Positions 1-4,790 of a stretch of DNA of 15,963 nt are shown one piece after another. Origin of the DNA: Thioalkalivibrio nitratireducens (GTDB lineage: Bacteria > Pseudomonadota > Gammaproteobacteria > Ectothiorhodospirales > Ectothiorhodospiraceae). The notes below the pieces were generated by a model. It was not told the origin of the DNA. It worked only from the letters and a program-made list of their open reading frames with translations, and did not search any database. Location of the stretch: positions 1 to 15,963 of the forward strand of contig JAABSN010000075.1 of assembly GCA_011390385.1 (NCBI GenBank). The letters run 5' to 3'. The translations under genes and the position numbers were made by a program. How positions within the stretch are numbered: position 1 is the first letter of the stretch; the number at the start of each line of letters is the position of its first letter.

Positions 1-26
1 GTCTGGCGATCCGGGGTGCTGATCAT
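1..26 (-). CDS. IS3-family transposase OrfB, first codons only
   Basis: An ATG at 26-24 overlaps the orfA stop codon as ATGA and opens a frame reading Met-Ile-Ser-Thr-Pro-Asp-Arg-Gln to the window edge. This fits the usual N-terminus of the DDE integrase subunit that follows orfA in IS3 elements. The catalytic domain is outside the window. The frame is -1 relative to orfA, so the product could be made by coupled re-initiation at the ATGA or as an OrfAB fusion by frameshifting. Confidence 0.7.
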
Positions 27-517
27 GCGTCCTCGCCGTCCCCCCAGATCGCCCGGGCTTTTTTTGACAATGTGAGCAATGCCGCGGTCTCGGCCAGTGC
101 CTTGTCCTTGCGTTGCAGTTCGCGCTCCAACTCGCGCATCTTGCGACGTTGTTCCCGATCGGCCTTGACCTGGCTGGTCGTGCGCTCTTCAGCCCAGTCA
201 TTGGCCTGCTCGCAGGCCCGACGCCAGGCCGCCAGCTGCTCCGGATACAAACCGCGCTTGCGGCAGTATTCCGAGCGCTCCGACTCGTTCATCGCCGCCG
301 TCTCGACCACGGCAGCGAACTTGTCCCGGGCACTCCAGCCCTGTGCCTCGCTACCCGCGTCGGGATACAGTTCACCCCGCGCCCGGGCCTCGCTGCGCCA
401 CTTGTACACGGTCGCCTCGGACATGCCTTCCTCGGCAGCAACATCGCGAATCGATCGATTGTGCGGTGGACAAAGCTTGGCCAGCACGGATTGTTTGCGT
501 TCCTTGGAATATCTCAC
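23..517 (-). CDS. IS3-family transposase OrfA (HTH protein)
   Basis: This 164-residue protein is the DNA-binding subunit of an IS3-family transposase. The N-terminus (about residues 1-50) has a helix-turn-helix with the SIRDVAAEEG...ATVYKW pattern. The central part carries the family-typical EYCRKRGLYPEQ..AWR motif (about 84-99). The C-terminus (about 125-160) is a charged leucine-zipper-like helix (RELERELQRKDKALAETAAL) used for oligomerisation. The start is GTG at 517-515 with AGGAG about eight bases upstream. A run of seven A on the coding strand (59-65) reads A AAA AAA in frame, a classic -1 slippery heptamer. The -1 frame after it is open into orfB, so a programmed OrfAB fusion is plausible. 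Length is normal and the gene appears intact. Confidence 0.88.
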   Translation of the reverse strand: MRYSKERKQSVLAKLCPPHNRSIRDVAAEEGMSEATVYKWRSEARARGELYPDAGSEAQGWSARDKFAAVVETAAMNESERSEYCRKRGLYPEQLAAWRRACEQANDWAEERTTSQVKADREQRRKMRELERELQRKDKALAETAALLTLSKKARAIWGDGEDA

Positions 518-588
518 TGTCAGCTCCTATGTGCCCCCTCTTAGAGAGGATTTTAGAGGAGGCGACAACTATCCTGACAGAGGGGGCC

Positions 589-1377
589 CAGGAGCTATGC
601 GGAATCGAGATCAGCTCCAGCCAGGTCAGCCGGGCAGCCCAGGCACTGGATGAGACCCTTTCAGCCTGGCGCGAGCGGCCGCTGGAGGCCATGCCCTACG
701 TCTATCTGGATGCGCGCTACGAGAAGGTCCGCCACGGCGGACAGGTGGTCGATAGCGCGGTCCTGTTAGCCATCGGGGTAGACCGTCAGGGTCGGCGCAG
801 TGTGCTGGGCGTGTCCGTCGCCCTGTCCGAGCAAGAAGTCCACTGGCGCGATTTTCTGATGGCCCTCAAAGACCGCGGCCTGCACGGCATCGAGCTGTTC
901 ATCTCCGACGCGCACGAAGGCCTCAAGGCTGCTCGAAAAGCGGTCTTCCCGGCGGTGCCGTGGCAGCGTTGCCAGTTCCATGTCCAGCAGAATGCCCAGA
1001 AGTACGTACCCCGCCAGAGCATGAAGCGAGAAGTGGCCGAAGCCATCCGCGGCATCTTCAACGCGCTCAACCGCAAAGAGGCCGATCGACAGCTTGACCT
1101 GCTGATCAAGGCCTATCAGGACACCGCCCCCAAGCTGGCCGCCTGGGCCGCCGACGCCATCCCGGAAGCATTGACCGTGTTCGCCTTTCCCGAGGCCCAC
1201 CGCCGGCGTCTGCGAACCAGCAACGTGGCCGAGCGCCTGAAAAAGGAACTCAAGCGACGAACAAGAGTGGCCACCTTGTTCCCGAACGACGACAGCTGCC
1301 TGAGATTGGTCTCAGCGGTGGCCATGGAAATCTCCGACGAGTGGGTGACCGGCCGGGCCTACCTCACGATGGAGTAA
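589..1377 (+). pseudogene. IS256-family transposase, N-terminally truncated
   Basis: About 262 residues remain of a transposase family normally near 400 residues. The catalytic region is retained. The first Asp lies in YLDARYEKVR, the second in ISDAHEGL, and the Glu in NVAERLKKELKRR near the C-terminus. The characteristic PWQRCQFHVQQNAQ and RRLRTSN segments are also present. The N-terminal DNA-binding region is lost at the IS3 junction. The open frame continues upstream through the IS3 leader to an in-frame ATG at 529, so a chimeric product is possible on paper, but no convincing ribosome site precedes it. A protein without its DNA-binding domain is not expected to transpose its element. Confidence 0.85.
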
Positions 1378-1411
1378 TAGTGCCGATGAAAGGATAAGAA
1401 AATTTACAGAA
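589..1411 (+). mobile_element. IS256-family element remnant, both ends missing
   Basis: This is the body of an IS256/Mutator-type element. The left part is cut by the IS3-family end near 588. On the right, typical IS256 3' sequence (AAAATTTACAGAA at about 1399-1411) follows the transposase stop. It then runs directly into the coding end of the PAS-GGDEF gene with no recognisable terminal inverted repeat. The missing left third may persist on the far side of the IS3 element outside the window, so the left side could be simple interruption. The right side looks like a real truncation. Confidence 0.75.
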
Positions 1412-2708
1412 CAGGGGTTGCTTTATCCTCCGTCGCGCCGGCCAAACAGACGCGACCACGTCCACCGGACTTGACCTGATACATGGCACGGTCAGCACTC
1501 AGGAGTAACGCATCCGGCGTGCTTCCATGATTCGGGTACAAGGAGACTCCAATACTGGCGGATATACAGGCGGCCACCTCACCGACGACAAATTCACGCG
1601 ACAGCTCAACAATCAATTTATTGGCTATATGCTCAGCCTGCTGTGCGCTTTCCGGGTCATTCAGAATAACAATAAATTCATCGCCGCCCAGCCGACCCAC
1701 CCAGTCACTGCTCCGAAGCACAGACCCTAGTCGGCTACCTGCTTGAATCAGCACTGCATCGCCAACTGCATGGCCATATTGATCGTTTACTGGCTTGAAA
1801 TAGTCGAGATCGATAAAACAGACTGCGAATCCGACGCGCACGCTGTCACTTCCTGTAATCAACCAGTCCATACGTGCCATTATCGAGGCGCGGTTGGGAA
1901 GACCGGTCAGTGCATCAGTTTCCGCAAGCTGGCGAAACTTGGACTCACTTTGTCGCAAGCTTTCCTCAAGAGTCTTGAAGACCGTCACATCCTCAGCATA
2001 CCCTGTCCAGACAACCGTACCATCAGCTGTCCTCTGGGCCAGGTCGTGGGAGCGAAGCCAGATAACCTGGTTGTATGGAAGAACCATCCGGAAATCACAA
2101 TGCCAGGGATCCAGTGTCTCCGCCGATTGCATGCTGGTATCAATAACACGCTTATAATCATCCGGATGGATCATCGACATTAATACTGAGCTATCCTCAA
2201 GCACCGAATGGGCATCAATGCCAAACATGGTCCTCACACGCCGTCCCACATACGTAAAGCGCCAGGTATCTGATCCCGGGTGATATGTCAGTTGGTAGAC
2301 GAAACCGGGAAGATAGTCGGCAATACTGTCCAGATGATGAGAGAGTTCTCTGGAAAGAGTGATATCACGTGCAGCACACAGGAGATACTCTGCCTTATCG
2401 CCAAGCGACAGAGGACACATGCGAATCTGCCAGGTGCGACGACCCCAGGGACCATCAAAGGGAAGCTCGGTTTCATTCATCGAACCCGATTTTAGAGCTC
2501 GTCGATACTGATCGCTGAGGAAAGCCGCCTGCTCCGCGGGCAGAATATCCTCTGGCGTGTGGTCAATCAGAGCATCCCGATCAATACCCAGTTCACGAAT
2601 AAGCTTCTTACTTGCTTCAACAAAGCGAAAACAACGCCGGTCTCGTTCAGACTTCACCAGCAGCAGCCCATCCGGGTTCTGATCGAAAAGTCTTTTGTAA
2701 TCCAACAA
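1404..2708 (-). CDS. PAS-PAS-GGDEF diguanylate cyclase
   Basis: The 434-residue protein makes c-di-GMP from two GTP. A divergent PAS domain occupies about residues 5-117. A second PAS domain of the PAS_3 type follows at about 130-245, with the MIHPDDYKRVID motif. The GGDEF domain spans about 262-425. The active site GGDEF is intact at 341-345, preceded by FIDLDYFKPVND. An inhibitory I-site RSSD (332-335) lies five residues upstream, so product feedback inhibition is expected. There is no signal peptide or membrane segment, so the enzyme is probably cytoplasmic. The start is TTG at 2708, chosen because AAAGGA lies about seven bases upstream. The stop codon TAA sits inside sequence typical of an IS256 3' end, so the last few residues may have been altered by that element. 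The signal sensed by the PAS domains is unknown. Confidence 0.9.
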   Translation of the reverse strand: MLDYKRLFDQNPDGLLLVKSERDRRCFRFVEASKKLIRELGIDRDALIDHTPEDILPAEQAAFLSDQYRRALKSGSMNETELPFDGPWGRRTWQIRMCPLSLGDKAEYLLCAARDITLSRELSHHLDSIADYLPGFVYQLTYHPGSDTWRFTYVGRRVRTMFGIDAHSVLEDSSVLMSMIHPDDYKRVIDTSMQSAETLDPWHCDFRMVLPYNQVIWLRSHDLAQRTADGTVVWTGYAEDVTVFKTLEESLRQSESKFRQLAETDALTGLPNRASIMARMDWLITGSDSVRVGFAVCFIDLDYFKPVNDQYGHAVGDAVLIQAGSRLGSVLRSSDWVGRLGGDEFIVILNDPESAQQAEHIANKLIVELSREFVVGEVAACISASIGVSLYPNHGSTPDALLLSADRAMYQVKSGGRGRVCLAGATEDKATPVL

Positions 2709-3060
2709 GACGTTATCCTTTCAGGGACTGACGAACGGTCGTCACACGACCATAATCTACTCGCACCACGAATCTGCGTATAGACGCCACAGCAACAGTC
2801 GGGAAAACATCCCCTCAGTATACTCCAGCGTTTCATAAACCCCAGCGTTACATAAATTGCGTCAGATTTCCACTGGACTCCAAGTGGGTCAATCTTAGAT
2901 GCAAATCTCACATGAACGCAGGGTCAGGTCGTGCTTCGTGCACGTTTCACGGACTGCGCTCCGGATACTTCGCGCGCGGTTTGACTCGCGGCCGATCTGC
3001 CGGATTGACCACAGCGCCTCGAGACCGTTGCGCTCGACCCGGTTCAAGAATCTGAGAGAG
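2709..3060. other. Intergenic region upstream of the PAS-GGDEF gene
   Basis: No convincing gene is seen. The segment contains two 16-bp near-identical tandem copies at 2825-2840 and 2842-2857. It also holds a small hairpin CGTGC-TTCGT-GCACG at 2930-2944. A minus-strand open frame at 2895-3083 runs into the repeats and resembles no family I know. The promoter of the PAS-GGDEF gene should lie here, but no clear sigma70 pair stands out. Confidence 0.5.
2825..2857. repeat. Tandem 17-bp-period repeat upstream of the GGDEF gene
   Basis: Two copies of CCAGCGTTTCATAAAC-like sequence (2825-2840 and 2842-2857) match at 14 of 16 positions with a 17-bp period. They lie 117-149 bp upstream of the TTG start of the diguanylate cyclase. 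This arrangement could be paired operator sites; no regulator is identified. Confidence 0.6.
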
Positions 3061-3063
3061 AAG

Positions 3064-3240
3064 AAAACAATCCGGACACCCACCTACCAAAACAATCCGG
3101 ACACCCACCTACCAGCGCAAAACAATCCAACAACCCGGACACCCACCTACCAGAGCAAAACAATCCGGACACCCACCTACCAGAGAGAAGCGCAGACCAA
3201 AACAATCCGGACACCCACCTACCAGAGAGAAGCGCAGACC
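3064..3240 (-). repeat. REP-like repeat array, type A (5 copies)
   Basis: Five copies of a 26-bp unit lie at 3064-3089, 3089-3114, 3119-3152 (carrying an extra 8 bp), 3157-3182 and 3199-3224. Read on the minus strand the core is GTAGGTGGGTGTCCGGATTG followed by a T run. The GTAG at its start matches the tetranucleotide that RAYT proteins recognise beside REP hairpins. The last two copies belong to a perfect 42-bp tandem duplication (3157-3198 and 3199-3240). The array lies about 150 bp beyond the 3' end of the RAYT gene. Short Trp-Val-Ser-Gly-Leu-Phe peptides read from the repeats are not real genes. Confidence 0.9.
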
Positions 3241-3404
3241 GCGTCGGCTCGTTGGTTGGCATAGGGCGCGATTACCCGATCTCCGTGCTCAGCGATGGTC
3301 TTCGCGCACGGATTTGGCTGAATGACCAAGATTCAGGCACGCCGAATCCGGCGCCGGCGCCGGATGGGTGGCAGATCGCCTTGGAGGCCCTCAGCCCGGA
3401 CTGA
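3241..3404 (+). pseudogene. Possible 3' remnant of an unknown gene
   Basis: A plus-strand frame reads continuously from the last repeat to a TGA at 3402-3404, giving about 54 protein-like residues (for example RDYPISVLSDGLRARIWLND and PDGWQIALEALSPD). There is no start codon with a ribosome site before it. Its upstream side merges with the repeat array, and its end overlaps the convergent RAYT gene by 14 bp. It may be the tail of a gene displaced by the repeat/RAYT unit, or a chance open frame in GC-rich DNA. No family is recognised. Confidence 0.22.
3347..3364. repeat. 18-bp perfect palindrome downstream of RAYT
   Basis: TCCGGCGCCGGCGCCGGA is identical to its reverse complement. It lies 27 bp past the RAYT stop codon. 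It has no following T run on either strand, so it is not a canonical terminator. It could be a pause or operator site, or a compositional accident of CG-rich sequence. Confidence 0.5.
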
Positions 3405-4425
3405 AGAGCTGCGCGGCGGCGGCTTGGCCTTTGAGGAATGACCGCCCGAAAGCTCTTGCGCCTTCCCGCATCGATTTCACCGAGCCGATGAATGCGCGGA
3501 AGCGGCTTGCAGGCTCCCTGCGAATGAACCGGATGTAGTTCTCCGGGTCGATCTTCAGTCGGGCGAGGATCGGTGGAAGGTGGTCCGGAATCCGGCCGAA
3601 CTTGCCCTCGGCTACGGCCCGGCCGGACCAGTCGACCAGCTCCAGGTAATCGGTGACCGAATAGGGGATGCAGCGCTCGGGATCGGCGTTCGCTTGATCG
3701 GCAAAGGGCCGTAGCCGGCCGATGGCGACCCGCAGATCTTCGGGTAGCTGAGTGATTGCCACCGCGTCCTGTTGTTCGACCTTCGGATCCTGCTCCAGGA
3801 TCCGCTGCTGCACCGAGGTGTAGTCCGACTTCTCGGGGGTCTGTGCCATACCGGCCCGGATCGGATTGAGATCGACGTAGGCCATCGCCGCGATCACGGC
3901 TGCTTCGTCCAGCAGGGCCTGGCTCTTGAACCGGCCCTCCCAGAACCGCCCGGTGACGTTGTCCTCGGCGTTGGCCCAGCGGGCGATGGGTTCGTTGAGG
4001 CAGCGCATGAACCAGGAAAGATCGTGCAGGCGCGTCCGGTACTGGTCAATGCTCTTTTCCACAGCGCTCATCTGTGCGTCGGAAAGTCGCTCACCGGCAA
4101 CGAAACTGCGCACCAGCGGATTGCCGCCGAACAGCCGAATCCAGCGTTCGCCGACCTCGCGAGAATCCCAGTCCAGCGCCGCGTGCTGATCGACCTCGAG
4201 GACCAGGTGGACATGGTTGCTCATCACCGCGTAGGCCAGCACGTCGATCGCGAAGACCGACTGTAGTTCGAAGATCCGCGCTTGGATCCAACCCCGGCGG
4301 TGCGTAAAGTCCTTCCCGGTCTGCGGGTCACACCCGCACAGGAACTGGCGTCGCACGCAGCGAGAGATGCAGTGATAGGTCGAAGTCGCTTCCAGCGAGA
4401 TCTGATGGCTGCGCGCCTGGGGCAT
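3391..4425 (-). CDS. REP-associated tyrosine transposase (RAYT, Y1/HUH family)
   Basis: This 344-residue protein belongs to the IS200/Y1 superfamily, which cuts and rejoins single-stranded DNA through a tyrosine. The N-terminus has the family pattern ISLEATSTYHCISRCVRRQFLCG. The HUH metal-binding motif is HVH at 71-73 (AVMSNHVHLVLE). The catalytic tyrosine is Y183 in AYVDLNPIRAG, preceded by the conserved GRFWEGRFKSQALLDE. A C-terminal extension of about 140 residues makes it longer than classic 150-residue TnpA proteins, as in one RAYT group. Start ATG at 4425 gives the usual MPxARS-type N-terminus; an upstream in-frame ATG at 4470 adds 15 poorly conserved residues, and neither has a strong ribosome site. 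The gene is framed by repeat arrays of opposite orientation, the expected context for a RAYT. It appears intact and is likely cytoplasmic. Confidence 0.9.
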   Translation of the reverse strand: MPQARSHQISLEATSTYHCISRCVRRQFLCGCDPQTGKDFTHRRGWIQARIFELQSVFAIDVLAYAVMSNHVHLVLEVDQHAALDWDSREVGERWIRLFGGNPLVRSFVAGERLSDAQMSAVEKSIDQYRTRLHDLSWFMRCLNEPIARWANAEDNVTGRFWEGRFKSQALLDEAAVIAAMAYVDLNPIRAGMAQTPEKSDYTSVQQRILEQDPKVEQQDAVAITQLPEDLRVAIGRLRPFADQANADPERCIPYSVTDYLELVDWSGRAVAEGKFGRIPDHLPPILARLKIDPENYIRFIRREPASRFRAFIGSVKSMREGARAFGRSFLKGQAAAAQLFSPG

Positions 4426-4509
4426 TGGGCATTGGCTGTAACGCTGGGATTCAGTTCCAGCCTGATCCATGAAGCGATTCTAGGCAATCGGAAAAGTGCT
4501 CGGCCTCCG

Positions 4510-4525
4510 GTAGGAAAATTCCTAC
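4510..4525. repeat. GTAG-flanked palindrome upstream of RAYT
   Basis: GTAGGA-AAAT-TCCTAC forms a six-base-pair stem with a 4-nt loop (or seven pairs with a 2-nt loop). It lies 85 bp upstream of the RAYT start, between the gene and the type B array. It begins with GTAG and ends with CTAC, the tetranucleotide linked to RAYT recognition. It could be a cleavage or autoregulatory site. Confidence 0.5.
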
Positions 4526-4527
4526 GC

Positions 4528-4729
4528 GATGGGTGTCTGCAGGTCGCCCCACGCGAGAGGCGCGTGAGATGGGTGTCCGTACTTTCCCGCAGGCGCGCGA
4601 GATGCGCGTGAGATCGCGCGAGATGGGTGTCCGTACTTTCCGGCTTGGTACTATCCGGCGCGATATGGGTGTCCGTACTTTCTTTCGTGGGTGTCCGTAC
4701 TTTCTTTGATTTGAGGTGTCCGTACTTTC
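4528..4729 (+). repeat. REP-like repeat array, type B (5 copies plus one degenerate)
   Basis: The plus strand carries GATGGGTGTCCGTACTTTC or close variants at 4568-4586, 4622-4640, 4665-4682, 4687-4704 and 4713-4729, with a degenerate copy at 4528-4540. The GGGTGTCCG core is shared with the type A array on the other side of the RAYT gene, but the flanks differ (GAT instead of GTAGG, TACTTTC instead of GATTGTTTT). Spacing is irregular, from about 4 to 38 bp. The array fills the space between the RAYT start and the 3' end of the GGDEF-EAL gene. Confidence 0.9.
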
Positions 4730-4790
4730 CGCGCTGCGGTCTGCCGCTCCGGGGCAGACGCCGAGTCCGACCCGGTGCCGGTAGAAGCGA

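Larger units (their letters stand above)
1..588 (-). mobile_element. IS3-family insertion sequence, one end only
   Basis: The segment holds the 5' end of an IS3-family element reading leftward: a leader, all of orfA, and the start of orfB, with the rest beyond the window edge. The outer end is placed near 586-590 because IS256-type coding sequence resumes there (Gln-Glu-Leu-Cys-Gly in frame from 589). The exact terminal inverted repeat cannot be confirmed, since the partner end and any target duplication lie outside. The leader contains a 9-bp inverted repeat (533-541 with 579-587). Such hairpins near IS ends can limit read-through transcription, but that role is inferred here. Confidence 0.75.

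Noticed and set aside
343..588. N-terminal extension of the IS256 transposase frame
   Set aside because: This part lies antisense to the intact IS3 orfA and its leader. It is only an open frame continuing across the junction.
3064..3240. CRISPR array
   Set aside because: Repeats are short and irregular, and the intervening sequences are tiny or themselves repeated; no cas genes are nearby. The RAYT gene explains them better.
3044..3262. Small protein of repeated Trp-Val-Ser-Gly-Leu-Phe units
   Set aside because: It is a translation of the non-coding type A repeats; similar short frames at 4627-4815 and 15701-15895 arise in the same way.
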